A stretch of DNA of 64,000 nucleotides from assembly GCF_013282745.1 (NCBI RefSeq), contig NZ_CP054044.1, forward strand, positions 3,162,001 to 3,226,000, read 5' to 3'. The position numbers were made by a program, and so were the translations under genes. Shown piece by piece: positions 55,849 to 64,000 of the stretch. Source of the DNA: Yersinia bercovieri ATCC 43970 (GTDB lineage: Bacteria; Pseudomonadota; Gammaproteobacteria; Enterobacterales; Enterobacteriaceae). Position 1 is the stretch's first letter. Each line of letters opens with the position of its first letter. Under the pieces are notes generated by a model. The model saw nothing but the letters and a program-made list of their open reading frames with translations, ran no database searches and was not told the DNA's origin.

Positions 55849-56268
55849 ATGAAGTTGACGATGACGGATACCCCAACGACTGAAGATGTTGCAGAAATTA
55901 TGGCGGGATTGAGAACCTTTAATCGTGATTTTGTTGGCGACAAGAGCCGCAAACCATTAGCTGTTTTTATCACCGGTGAGCAGGGGGAGAAGTTAGGGGG
56001 GATTACTGGCTATACATTAGGTAATTACCTGAGTATTGAATTACTGTGGGTGTCAGAGACATTACGCCATACCGGTGCTGGCAGTAAATTAATGCGGAGC
56101 GTAGAACAGGAGGCGCTACAGCGGGGATGTAAATTTGCCCAAGTCGATACATTCAGTTTTCAAGCACGGCCTTTTTATGAAAAGCATGGCTATCAATTGA
56201 AAATGGCACTAGAAAATGTCGTAGATGAGTATCATCGCTATTATTTGATTAAAAATCTGATTGGCTAG
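55849..56268 (+). CDS. GNAT-family N-acetyltransferase
   Basis: 139 residues. The acetyl-CoA loop is LRHTGAGSKLM (R-x-x-G-x-G/A) and the C-terminal YEKHGYQ is a common GNAT end motif. ATG 55849 follows GAGGAG by 8 bases; GTG 55843 is too near. Substrate unknown. Confidence 0.85.
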   Translation: MKLTMTDTPTTEDVAEIMAGLRTFNRDFVGDKSRKPLAVFITGEQGEKLGGITGYTLGNYLSIELLWVSETLRHTGAGSKLMRSVEQEALQRGCKFAQVDTFSFQARPFYEKHGYQLKMALENVVDEYHRYYLIKNLIG

Positions 56269-56538
56269 AGTGCCCTGCAAATAGGGTTAAATAGGTAGCG
56301 TATTATGATGCCAAAATGGCTATCTAATAGGCTACCGCTCAACTGAATTCAACCCCAATCAATGCACGATATCCTCAGAGTGACGGCTAGGTGCATTATT
56401 TTCTCTTGTTATACTCAAACTATCAATATTCAACTTTTAACGGAAGTTCACATTTTTACTGAGAGCATCTATAGGACTTAATCTCGTATTAGGTTAACCT
56501 ATTTTATATTAAATTAGCTATTGTTAATGGGAATGAAA

Positions 56539-58041
56539 ATGGCGGCCTCATCAAATAAAAAATTGTCACTATGGTCATTAACCTCACTTGTTGTTGGTTC
56601 AATGATTGGTGCCGGTATTTTCTCTTTACCTGCCACATTTGGCCGCGCCACGGGGGGCTTCGGCGCTATCATCGCCTGGATAATTGCGGGGGGTGGTATG
56701 CTGACACTGGCTTTTGTTTTTCAAACTTTAGCCCAGCGTAAACCGGATTTAGATTCCGGCGTTTATATTTATGCCAAGACAGGATTCGGTGATTATGCTG
56801 GTTTTGCTTCAGCTATCGGTTTCTGGTCTGGGGCGTGTATTGGCAGCGTCTCCTATTTTGTTTTGATCAAATCGACATTGGGCGCCTTTTTCCCGCTATT
56901 TGGCGATGGCAATACCCTGTCCGCCGTGTTAATTGCCTCATTAATTTTATGGAGTTTCCATTTTATGGTGTTACGTGGCATCAAAGAAGCTGCCGCGATT
57001 AATACCATTGCCACTTTCGCCAAGGTTATTCCGATATTTATTTTTGTCATCGTGCTGGCATTTGCATTTCATACTGATACCTTCGCATTAAACTTCTGGG
57101 GAACTCAACCTCTGGGGGCCATTGGTGATCTCAGCCATCTTGATGATTATGGTTATACGGGACATGCTGCATTAGAAATAGGTGCTGGTTCTGAGTCTCT
57201 CTTTTCGCAAGTTCGTAGCACCATGCTAGTCACGGTATTTGTTTTTGTTGGCATCGAAGGGGCGAGTGTATATTCCCGCTATGCCAAAGAGAGAAAACAT
57301 GTTGGTATTGCGACGGTGTTAGGGTTTATTGGTGTACTATGCCTGCTGGTTTTAGTCACTATGCTATCCTATGGTGTGTTGCTGCGCCCAGACCTCGCGG
57401 CTTTACGTCAACCTTCAATGGCTGGTGTGTTAGAGCATATTGTCGGTCGCTGGGGGGCCATATTTATCAGTATTGGACTCATTATTTCGGTGATGGGCGC
57501 CTATCTCTCTTGGACGCTTTTGGCGGCGGAAGCACTCTATTCGGCCGCTAAAAGTAATATCATGCCTCGGGTATTTACGACTGAAAATAAGCGAGGTGTG
57601 CCCTCTGCTGCGGTTTGGATGTCGAATATTTTTATCCAATTATTCTTAATTGTTACGCTTTTTACTGAGTATGCATTCCAGCTCGCACTGGAGTTAACCA
57701 GTTCGTTGGTTTTGATCCCTTATCTGCTGGTTGCCGCCTATGGATTGAAATTAGCCTGGACGCGAGAAACCTACCCGACAGGTTCAGTTGATCAGCGGAA
57801 AGATTTTATTTTTGCATTGATTGCCACACTGTATGCCATATTGATGGTCTATGCTGGTGGTTTGAAATATATCTTATTGTCAGCGGTGATATACGGCCCC
57901 GGTACCGTGTTGTTTATTATCGCTAAACGTGAGCAGAATAAGCCAATATTTACCCCTATCGAGAAATGCCTTTTTGCCGTAGCCATTTTCGCTGCCGCTG
58001 TGGCGCTATATAGCCTGGCAACCGGAATAATTTCGGTGTGA
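56539..58041 (+). CDS. ArcD/YdgI-like basic amino-acid antiporter (APC family)
   Basis: About 500 residues, 12-13 membrane helices. SMIGAGIFSLPATFGRATGG, FVGIEGASVYSRYAKERKHVG and ISVMGAYLSWTLLAAEALY match the arginine/ornithine antiporter group (ArcD/YdgI). It is longer than E. coli YdgI by about 40 residues, with an insertion rich in Gly/His (GDLSHLDDYGYTGHAALEIGAG) near residue 200. No arginine deiminase genes adjoin. Start uncertain among close ATGs (56527, 56539). Confidence 0.85.
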   Translation: MAASSNKKLSLWSLTSLVVGSMIGAGIFSLPATFGRATGGFGAIIAWIIAGGGMLTLAFVFQTLAQRKPDLDSGVYIYAKTGFGDYAGFASAIGFWSGACIGSVSYFVLIKSTLGAFFPLFGDGNTLSAVLIASLILWSFHFMVLRGIKEAAAINTIATFAKVIPIFIFVIVLAFAFHTDTFALNFWGTQPLGAIGDLSHLDDYGYTGHAALEIGAGSESLFSQVRSTMLVTVFVFVGIEGASVYSRYAKERKHVGIATVLGFIGVLCLLVLVTMLSYGVLLRPDLAALRQPSMAGVLEHIVGRWGAIFISIGLIISVMGAYLSWTLLAAEALYSAAKSNIMPRVFTTENKRGVPSAAVWMSNIFIQLFLIVTLFTEYAFQLALELTSSLVLIPYLLVAAYGLKLAWTRETYPTGSVDQRKDFIFALIATLYAILMVYAGGLKYILLSAVIYGPGTVLFIIAKREQNKPIFTPIEKCLFAVAIFAAAVALYSLATGIISV

Positions 58042-58251
58042 TCGGATGGTTAATGTCGATCTAAAAAGGGGGGTGATACATAATCAATTTTAATGTGTCA
58101 GGAGGATGCCCCTAACTTTACAATGGATGGGCTTGATCTATAAGTCAGACTACGACAGGATCGCGTTGGAGTGGCCTGCTATTAAGTTGGTTTTGGCGCG
58201 GTATTTAATAAAATGCAGCCAATAAAAAGTGCAAAATTTTAATGCACGGTC

Positions 58252-58425
58252 ATGACAGGTGCGTATTCACCAGCAGGCATCAATTTGAAAAAACAACAAA
58301 ATGTCACCAAAAATGGCGATTACCTGGCAGGGATTGGCGATGCGCAATTTGCGCTCGTGGTTTTACTAACAACATCATGTTTGCTGATTGCAATAACGTT
58401 GATTGTGATCCTATGGTTAATCTGA
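58252..58425 (+). CDS. Small membrane protein, 57 residues
   Basis: From ATG 58252: a polar N-terminus (MTGAYSPAGINLKKQQNV), then a C-terminal hydrophobic helix (FALVVLLTTSCLLIAITLIVILW). No obvious ribosome-binding site, so confidence is limited. It is followed 26 bp later by another small membrane-protein gene. Confidence 0.4.
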   Translation: MTGAYSPAGINLKKQQNVTKNGDYLAGIGDAQFALVVLLTTSCLLIAITLIVILWLI

Positions 58426-58451
58426 CTTGCCATAGAAATTAGGGAGAATGT

Positions 58452-58616
58452 ATGGATAAGGGCCTGTTTGATGACAATAAAGTCATTGCACTGATTGGTT
58501 TGCTGTTGGCCGCGTTGATTGTGGTTAGCACCATGTTTGTTATGACCTATATGGCTGATCGCCAGCGTAACGAAGCACAACCCATTGATGTGCAGAATTG
58601 CTACAAAAAGAGTTGA
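58452..58616 (+). CDS. Small single-pass membrane protein, 54 residues
   Basis: ATG 58452 follows AGGGAG. The product begins MDKGLFDDNKVIALIGLLLA, has one membrane helix (LIGLLLAALIVVSTMFVMTYM) and a charged tail ending NCYKKS with one Cys. Probably co-transcribed with the gene before it. No family recognised. Confidence 0.5.
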   Translation: MDKGLFDDNKVIALIGLLLAALIVVSTMFVMTYMADRQRNEAQPIDVQNCYKKS

Positions 58617-58671
58617 TATTCGCCGAATAACGATGGGATAACTTCAGGCAAATAGCGGGGCCTTTGGCCGA

Positions 58672-59058
58672 CTATGCCAGTTTCTGGTGAATGGCATGCA
58701 AGGGCAGTGCGATATTAAGATCAATATCCGTATTTTGCCTAAAATCATAGGGCGTTATGCCGTAACGTTTTCTGAACATATAAGTAAAGTGTGACTGAGA
58801 ACCAAAGCCAAAGTCCAAAGCAATGTCAAAAATGGTGCTATCACTGCTTCTTAGTTGATAAACCGCACCTGCTAAGCGCCTCTCCCTAATGTACTTACCT
58901 AATGATATTCCGGTCACTTCTTTAAATATTTTCTGCATATGCCAAAGTGAGTAGCCTGAGTATACGGCTAACTCTTCGAGGTAGATAACTCGCCCTAGAT
59001 GGGTTTCGACCCATTTACTGAGGGCGCAGACTAACGCGAGATGATTTTCTTGTGACAT
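58672..59058 (-). CDS. AraC-family regulator of the MarA/SoxS/RamA type
   Basis: 128 residues, nearly only the DNA-binding domain. The first HTH is YLEELAVYSGYSLWHMQKIFKEVTG and the second IFDIALDFGFGSQSHFTYMFRKRYG, with PYDFR at the domain end. Small stand-alone AraC domains like MarA, SoxS and RamA activate efflux and stress genes by increased synthesis. Which one this is cannot be decided; no marR/marB is adjacent. Confidence 0.82.
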   Translation of the reverse strand: MSQENHLALVCALSKWVETHLGRVIYLEELAVYSGYSLWHMQKIFKEVTGISLGKYIRERRLAGAVYQLRSSDSTIFDIALDFGFGSQSHFTYMFRKRYGITPYDFRQNTDIDLNIALPLHAIHQKLA

Positions 59059-59296
59059 TATTTAGTCTGTTTTTTCAGGTTAGGAGTAGTGCAGTATACA
59101 CAAGTTGAATCGAACAACACAAAACACCAAATTATCCGCTACGACACGAGATGGGACATAAAGAGTTTTCAGGGAGTATTTGCAAAAGAGTTTTCTGGTG
59201 CCATAGTAAAAGGGTAGTGTCATCTGGAAGGGGTGTATCCCGAGGGTAGAAGGTTGAGTTTGGAAAAATAGAAATTAAAAATGATGAGGTGATCGC
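59059..59296. other. Intergenic region
   Basis: About 240 bp between the AraC-type gene and a small peptide gene. It includes AGGTGATCGC, the putative ribosome-binding site of the peptide gene. No other element seen. Confidence 0.35.
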
Positions 59297-59410
59297 ATGT
59301 TGATAACAGTGATTATGACTCTGATAGCGGTTGTTGGTGTAACCGTTTTTCTAAAGATGCCAGTGATGGTCCTGCATAAAGGTAAAGGCGCAGGAGGTGA
59401 TGAACTGTGA
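59297..59410 (+). CDS. Small membrane peptide, 37 residues
   Basis: ATG 59297 has TGAGG about 8 bases upstream. One hydrophobic helix (MLITVIMTLIAVVGVTVFL) and a short basic, then Gly-rich tail ending GGDEL. A good terminator follows at 59457, so a short transcript is plausible. No known family. Confidence 0.45.
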   Translation: MLITVIMTLIAVVGVTVFLKMPVMVLHKGKGAGGDEL

Positions 59411-59456
59411 GATTAGGAATATTGTGAACGGCATAGATGCAATGATTTATCCCTAG

Positions 59457-59494
59457 AACCAGGTAACTGATGATAATCGTACCTGGTTTTTTTA
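59457..59494 (+). terminator. Terminator after small membrane peptide gene
   Basis: AACCAGGTA / TACCTGGTT stem with a 14-base loop and seven Ts. Confidence 0.85.
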
Positions 59495-59726
59495 TATCCA
59501 ACTCTTTGCAGCATGATGATAAGTCGTATTCCGACAACCTATTTTGTATATAATATAATCAATCCGCCAACTTATTTAGCGCCCAATACCATTAATCTCC
59601 GTTGATTAATGAGCCAGCGATAATTTTGATCAGTTGATCGTCAGGTGGTGATATGACACGAGAGGATAAAGAAATATTCTCGGCAGCATGATACTCTTAC
59701 ACGATATTACTGTGAAGGAATTACTG

Positions 59727-59966
59727 ATGTCTGATATGTTCACTAATGACCAAGAACTGGTCTCTGATCTGGTTGCTTGCCAACTGGTGATTAAGCAACT
59801 TCTTGATGTAATTGATATTATCGCACCAACTGAGGTGCGGGATAAAATGTCACAGCAGCTGAAATCTATTGATTTCTCAACCCATCCAGCAGGTGCTGAT
59901 CCGGTGACTAAACGTGCAGTTGAGAAAGCAATTGCATTGATTGATATGAAATTTACACAAAAATAG
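59727..59966 (+). CDS. yecJ: DUF2766 protein YecJ
   Basis: 79 residues, small and soluble. [63 protein letters not shown] closely match E. coli YecJ. Function unknown. ATG 59727 follows AAGGAA; an earlier ATG at 59688 adds 13 unmatched residues. Stands alone. Confidence 0.85.
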   Translation: MSDMFTNDQELVSDLVACQLVIKQLLDVIDIIAPTEVRDKMSQQLKSIDFSTHPAGADPVTKRAVEKAIALIDMKFTQK

Positions 59967-60088
59967 TTGATTAGCTATTTATGCTGAGTGATTTATCCGC
60001 ATATAGCATGCAAATCAACGCTGCGGCGGGTATTTCCACCAGTAATGGGTAAAATAGTCCGCGGGTTAATAGCAAACCCGCAGATTGA

Positions 60089-60322
60089 TTATTCAAATAT
60101 GTTGTTACCTATTTTTTTCACTAATGGGCAGTTACTGACACCAATGAGGCCATTTTCGCCGTTTATAAATTGAGCGGTGACGATATTTCTGGCTGTTAGG
60201 TACTTACACTGTAAACCCAGGCCTGCCGCGTTCTTCTCACTACCGATAAGGACACCATAACCTGAAAAGAGTAGGCCAAGATATATGATTGCTGCTACCA
60301 AAAACAGTCTGAATAAACTCAT
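60089..60322 (-). CDS. yobH: YobH family protein
   Basis: 77 residues. N-terminal membrane helix or signal (LFLVAAIIYLGLLFSGYGVLIGS), then KNAAGLGLQCKYLTARNIVTAQF and a paired Cys in GVSNCPLVKK, the pattern of E. coli YobH. Function unknown. As in E. coli it neighbours mgrB, here divergently. Confidence 0.9.
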   Translation of the reverse strand: MSLFRLFLVAAIIYLGLLFSGYGVLIGSEKNAAGLGLQCKYLTARNIVTAQFINGENGLIGVSNCPLVKKIGNNIFE

Positions 60323-60566
60323 GTAGTCACTCCATGTAATTAGTTTTACTTATTATGTTGTGCATATATTTAATATTTTAGCTTATAATAGTGTGTTAAT
60401 TAATAGTAAAAATCCTAAATTATATTGATTTATAAGACGAAACAGTAAAAACTCTAGTTAAAGTAGTGTCATAGGGCGATAGTGACATTAGTAATTACAT
60501 ATTGGCTATAAATGGTTGATGTTCGATCCAGTATAATTTAAAAAAACAGTGAAGAAGGTGCCTGAT

Positions 60567-60710
60567 TTGAACATAAAAAAACTTGTCGCAACGGTAGGGA
60601 TCATTGCCGTTTGTTGCTTGTTTTATCTATTAGCCCTTGATAGCTATTGCGATCAAGGGGGAACTTTCGCAACGGGTATTTGTACTATTACTTCGATTAT
60701 TCCATGGTAA
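60567..60710 (+). CDS. mgrB: PhoP/PhoQ feedback inhibitor MgrB
   Basis: 47 residues, the length of E. coli MgrB. N-terminal membrane helix (VATVGIIAVCCLFYLLAL), then a periplasmic tail with the hallmark CDQ, FATGIC and ending IPW. The two periplasmic cysteines can form the regulatory disulfide. MgrB binds PhoQ in the inner membrane and lowers its kinase activity. The start is TTG 60567, preceded by AAGAAGG. yobH and yebO flank it as in E. coli. Confidence 0.93.
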   Translation: MNIKKLVATVGIIAVCCLFYLLALDSYCDQGGTFATGICTITSIIPW

Positions 60711-60857
60711 GTGCTGCTGGCTACTCTTGTTATAGTTTCAGTACGTAACTATTTTTAACTGTTACCACTATTAACAGTTAATCGCCCTCTAGATTCACCT
60801 TTGTTGTGGGCAGAGTGATAAGATACTCTCTTCGTCACGCATGTAATAGGGGAGTCA

Positions 60858-61133
60858 ATGTTAGAGACCAATATGGGCGGGCTAGGTGTCGTCCCAATCG
60901 CACTGTCACTGTTTACTGTCATTTTTTTCTTGATAGTTTGGTTCTTTTTGAGCCGTGCCAGTGTGCGAGCCAATGAACAAATTCATCTGCTGCAAGAGAT
61001 GGTCGAACAGCAGAAACAGCAAACAGAGTTGCTTAAAGCATTATTAGTCAACGCCACTGGCAGCAGTGATGAGCAAAATGACAGTGATATAGTTTCTCCT
61101 CTCGATTTTAAAGGCTTTATTCCTGAGCGCTAA
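60858..61133 (+). CDS. yebO: YebO family membrane protein
   Basis: 91 residues with one N-terminal membrane helix ([22 protein letters not shown]) and a coiled cytoplasmic part ([26 protein letters not shown]), the layout of E. coli YebO. Function unknown. It follows mgrB on the same strand, as in E. coli. Confidence 0.87.
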   Translation: MLETNMGGLGVVPIALSLFTVIFFLIVWFFLSRASVRANEQIHLLQEMVEQQKQQTELLKALLVNATGSSDEQNDSDIVSPLDFKGFIPER

Positions 61134-61351
61134 ACTCATTTAGACTCTGGCGCTGCCGCAAGGACGTGTCAGAGTGATATTCAATCCAGTAGGCACTTGC
61201 CTATATTGAGTCGAGAGACCTCGCGCTTTTCCTCCTCCTGCAGATTTTAACGTCCTCTTTATCAAGCCGAAATAAACCGTGTTGACTGTCATAAATTTGT
61301 CTTATTTTCGCCGTAATGTAGCCAGAACTTTTTAAGATAACGGTGATTCGG

Positions 61352-61651
61352 ATGATTAAATGGTATGAAGAGAGTGATAGTGAAGTAAACAGAAGCATTG
61401 CGTTGCTTACCGGTGAAGAACCAGATAAGTGGTATCCCTACGGTGGTATTAAAGGTAAGGATTACTGCAAAAACCCAATTGATGCATGGCCTATCATCTA
61501 TGCCAATAAAATTGGCCTCTACTCGCCAGAAATTGATGATAATAATCAGTGGAATGCCCGAATCACTAACCCACGGGGCGAGTGGCAAGCTTATAGCCAA
61601 AGCCCATTGCGTGCGGCAATGATCTGCTATTTGTTGAGTCAGGAAGCTTAA
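61352..61651 (+). CDS. DUF2591-like phage-type protein
   Basis: 99 residues. The signature CKNPIDAWPIIYANKIGL, followed by WNARITNPRGEWQAYSQSPLRAAMICYLL, matches phage DUF2591 (NinX-like) proteins. Role unknown. ATG 61352 is taken; a GTG three codons earlier is possible. It may be a domesticated phage gene, with no other phage structure nearby. Confidence 0.65.
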   Translation: MIKWYEESDSEVNRSIALLTGEEPDKWYPYGGIKGKDYCKNPIDAWPIIYANKIGLYSPEIDDNNQWNARITNPRGEWQAYSQSPLRAAMICYLLSQEA

Positions 61652-61769
61652 TTAACGATGCCACTTCGTACCCATATCGATAATTTTCAGCAAGAGTGAA
61701 TACCCCTCGCGCATTAAGTGGCGGGAATAACAAACGGTAAGAAGTTCTTTAACGACTTTCGTGGAGCTG

Positions 61770-62012
61770 ATGATGAAACGTATTATTAAAGGGGATTCAA
61801 ATTTATCACATCTGGTTATTGCTCATGCGGCAATTGACCACCATCAAAAATCTTACGGCGAGCGGCGTCAGGGCTGGCCTTCAACTTATCTTATCCGCTA
61901 TAAGAATAATCGCGTTGCGGTTGAAGTGGTCACCCGACGTCAGTCATATGTGGCCACATTGATGATTGGTGCCCGCAATCTGAGTAAGTTATGTGGCATG
62001 TCCGCAGTATAG
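61770..62012 (+). CDS. Small protein, DUF4060-like
   Basis: 80 residues, basic. SHLVIAHAAIDHHQKSYGERRQ and WPSTYLIRYKNNRVAVEVVTRRQSYVATLMIGA resemble the small phage-derived DUF4060 family as I recall it. GGAG lies just before ATG 61770. No membrane helix. Follows the DUF2591-like gene on the same strand, 118 bp later. Assignment tentative. Confidence 0.5.
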   Translation: MMKRIIKGDSNLSHLVIAHAAIDHHQKSYGERRQGWPSTYLIRYKNNRVAVEVVTRRQSYVATLMIGARNLSKLCGMSAV

Positions 62013-62211
62013 CCCTGAATGAGAGTCAAACTCTCGACGGCTAGCATCAACAGGGGTTTATATAACGTAAACTGATTGGTGCCTCTCCTATCGTTCACTA
62101 ACCACCTTTATCCTTGATGCAATCAGTTTTAAGTGTTAAAAAACCGCCGCAGATTCATTTATCAGGCACTGTTTACCACGCTAGTGGGGGATAGGTGCGG
62201 CAGAGGACAGG

Positions 62212-63603
62212 ATGGAACAGCAGTTGCAGGATTCAACACTAAAACGCGGTTTAAAAAATCGCCATATTCAACTGATTGCGCTGGGTGGCGCAATTGGTAC
62301 CGGGCTGTTTCTGGGGATCGCTCAGACCATTAAGATGGCCGGCCCCTCGGTGATATTGGGCTATGCCATCGGCGGCTTTATTGCATTTCTTATTATGCGA
62401 CAACTGGGCGAGATGGTGGTTGAGGAGCCGGTTGCCGGCTCATTTAGTCACTTTGCTTATAAATATTGGGGCGATTTCGCTGGGTTCTTATCTGGCTGGA
62501 ACTACTGGGCGATGTTTATTCTCGTCGGTATGGCGGAGTTGACTGCGGTAGGTATCTATATTCAATATTGGTGGCCGGAAATTCCAACATGGGTTTCTGC
62601 GGCAATATTCTTTGTCCTGATAAATGCTATCAATTTAGTGAATGTCCGGCTGTATGGTGAAACGGAATTCTGGTTCGCTATCATCAAAGTTGTCGCCATT
62701 ATCGGTATGATAGTGTTCGGGGCCTATCTTCTGGCCTCTGGAACCGGTGGCCCGGATGCCTCTGTTACTAACCTCTGGGCGCAGGGCGGTTTTATGCCCC
62801 ACGGTATTAGCGGTTTGGTGATGGCGATGGCGGTGATTATGTTCTCTTTCGGTGGCTTGGAGATGGTGGGCATCACTGCTGCAGAAGCGGAAGATCCACA
62901 CCACAGCATCCCTAAAGCGACCAATCAAGTGGTCTATCGTATCCTTATTTTTTATATCGGTTCATTAGCGGTTCTGCTCTCCCTTTACCCATGGGGTAAG
63001 GTTGTTGAGGGGGGGAGTCCTTTTGTGATGATTTTCCATGCGCTGGATAGCCAACTGGTGGCGACTATCCTGAATGTGGTGGTCTTGACCGCGGCATTAT
63101 CAGTCTACAACAGCGGTGTGTATTGCAATAGCCGAATGCTGTTTGGTCTGGCCTCACAGGGAAATGCACCTAAGTTATTGACCAAAGTTAATCGGCGTGG
63201 GGTGCCTATCTTGTCTATCGCGCTCTCGGCGCTGGCGACCTCTGCGGGCGTGGTGATCAACTATGTGATGCCTGGTAAAGCCTTTGAGCTGCTTATGGCG
63301 CTGGTGGTCTCAACACTGGTGATTAACTGGGTGATGATTTGCCTGGCTCACTTAAAGTTTCGTGCCGCTAAAGTGCAGGAGGGCACGGAACCACGCTTTA
63401 AGGCGCTATGGTATCCTTACGGTAATTACCTCTGTCTGCTGTTCTTGTCGCTGATTCTGGTCATCATGTACCTCACTGATGGCATTCAGATTTCAGTCTT
63501 GATGATGCCGGTGTGGATCGCGCTATTGTGGTGTGGTTTCATGCTGACACGGCGTAAACATAAGCGCTGTCAGATAAAAACTGATGATTCAAACATCGCC
63601 TGA
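62212..63603 (+). CDS. Aromatic amino-acid permease (AroP/PheP type)
   Basis: 463 residues, 12 membrane helices, APC family. KRGLKNRHIQLIALGGAIGTG, FLIMRQLGEMVVEEPVAGSF and SGWNYWAMFILVGMAELTAVG are shared by AroP and PheP. MEQQLQDSTLKRGLKNRH is closer to AroP at the N-terminus, while the middle (INLVNVRLYGETEFWFA) is closer to PheP. It imports phenylalanine and perhaps tyrosine and tryptophan with protons. The exact substrate range cannot be assigned. Confidence 0.9.
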   Translation: MEQQLQDSTLKRGLKNRHIQLIALGGAIGTGLFLGIAQTIKMAGPSVILGYAIGGFIAFLIMRQLGEMVVEEPVAGSFSHFAYKYWGDFAGFLSGWNYWAMFILVGMAELTAVGIYIQYWWPEIPTWVSAAIFFVLINAINLVNVRLYGETEFWFAIIKVVAIIGMIVFGAYLLASGTGGPDASVTNLWAQGGFMPHGISGLVMAMAVIMFSFGGLEMVGITAAEAEDPHHSIPKATNQVVYRILIFYIGSLAVLLSLYPWGKVVEGGSPFVMIFHALDSQLVATILNVVVLTAALSVYNSGVYCNSRMLFGLASQGNAPKLLTKVNRRGVPILSIALSALATSAGVVINYVMPGKAFELLMALVVSTLVINWVMICLAHLKFRAAKVQEGTEPRFKALWYPYGNYLCLLFLSLILVIMYLTDGIQISVLMMPVWIALLWCGFMLTRRKHKRCQIKTDDSNIA

Positions 63604-63622
63604 TGGGACTACGGCGCAGTTA

Positions 63623-63663
63623 AAATAGCCGGGCAATAAGTGATAGTGAAAGCCCGGCTATTT
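63623..63663. terminator. Terminator after the permease gene
   Basis: AAATAGCCGGGC (63623-63634) pairs with GCCCGGCTATTT (63652-63663), a perfect 12-bp stem usable from both sides. Confidence 0.85.
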
Positions 63664-63854
63664 CGCTCGACAACTGATTCGCAGTGTTTAGATTATCAGC
63701 ACTCAATTAAGTCAATTATCTGTTATGTGGCGGGCTTTAATACGCAATGTGGTTGCCCCTTTCTGGTGCGCTTAAGGTTAATTGAGATTAATTCTTAATT
63801 GCAGCATATAACCACTTTTATTATATGGCTTAATTGATTAAATAATGTATCTAA

Positions 63855-64000
63855 TTAGAATTGCCAGCGCATCCAGGTAAAAAGCACATTTCCATTATTA
63901 TAAGTGCCGGGGATATAGGTGGTTTGTAGCGAAAACTTATTATATTCAATAGAAAGAAGTGGCAAGGGTAATGGTATAGGAATGTAAAGATATTCATGAC
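63855..64000 (-). CDS. pagP: Lipid A palmitoyltransferase PagP, C-terminal part (5' end outside window)
   Basis: The minus-strand frame runs from the right edge to TAA 63855-63857. It encodes [39 protein letters not shown] and [19 protein letters not shown] plus the terminal W-M-R-x-Q-F are hallmarks of the PagP beta-barrel, which transfers palmitate to lipid A in the outer membrane. About 48 codons are visible. In other enterobacteria it is PhoPQ-controlled. Confidence 0.93.
   Translation of the reverse strand, partial: HEYLYIPIPLPLPLLSIEYNKFSLQTTYIPGTYNNGNVLFTWMRWQF

Overview
The window is a chromosomal segment of an enterobacterium, most probably a Yersinia of the enterocolitica-like group. 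The evidence is close protein similarity to E. coli K-12 orthologues in conserved local orders (fliA-fliZ-cystine uptake, yecF/uvrY-uvrC-pgsA-glyW-cysT-leuZ, yobH/mgrB/yebO, qorB/ytfH, efeUOB), moderate GC, and a fliB flagellin-methylase gene beside the flagellin gene. The species cannot be fixed from the sequence alone.

Region by region. (1) 1-7.1 kb: the 3' end of a flagellin gene, fliB, fliA (sigma-28), fliZ, then the sulphur amino-acid block dcyD-tcyJ-tcyL-tcyN. tcyL carries a one-base deletion in a G run. (2) 7.1-18.5 kb: a TumE/TumA-type toxin-antitoxin pair, divergent putA/putP (proline use), the Fur-boxed efeUOB iron operon, a structured intergenic element and wrbA. (3) 18.7-25 kb: an MFS transporter with a LuxR-type regulator, a small HTH-membrane protein, nanM, cycA and tRNA-Lys(CTT). 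(4) 25-26 kb: an old integration scar at tRNA-Lys, with a decayed integrase and a truncated methyltransferase gene. (5) 26.3-36.1 kb: mostly core genes: membrane protein, DHCW cupin, amyA, a chemoreceptor, glpM, yecF, uvrY-uvrC, pgsA and the tRNA cluster Gly-Cys-Leu.

(6) 36.08-43.31 kb: a genomic island in tRNA-Leu(TAA), bounded by two identical 141-bp direct repeats. It holds a frameshifted integrase, a DUF4224 excisionase-like gene, phage debris, a HEAT-repeat-like protein, an IS110-family element, and a DUF4225-type membrane protein convergent with a small two-helix membrane protein, an arrangement like pore-forming colicin and immunity genes. Just beyond the right repeat lies an uncharacterised pair, one member of which looks like a PD-(D/E)XK nuclease.

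(7) 44.5-64 kb: aer (with a near-perfect sigma-28 promoter), qorB/ytfH, hdeB, a PAS-PAS-GGDEF diguanylate cyclase, a two-gene CDT-like toxin locus (lectin-like subunit plus CdtB-like nuclease), a RIO-type kinase, an ABC exporter, an ArcD-like antiporter, several unannotated small membrane-protein genes, yecJ, yobH, mgrB, yebO, two small phage-like genes, an AroP/PheP-type permease and the 3' end of pagP.

Functionally the core segments link motility (fliC/fliB/fliA/fliZ, two chemoreceptors with sigma-28 promoters), sulphur and amino-acid uptake, iron import, acid stress and PhoPQ feedback. The accessory segments (tRNA-Leu island, the nuclease-like pair and the CDT-like locus) hold the least-described biology.
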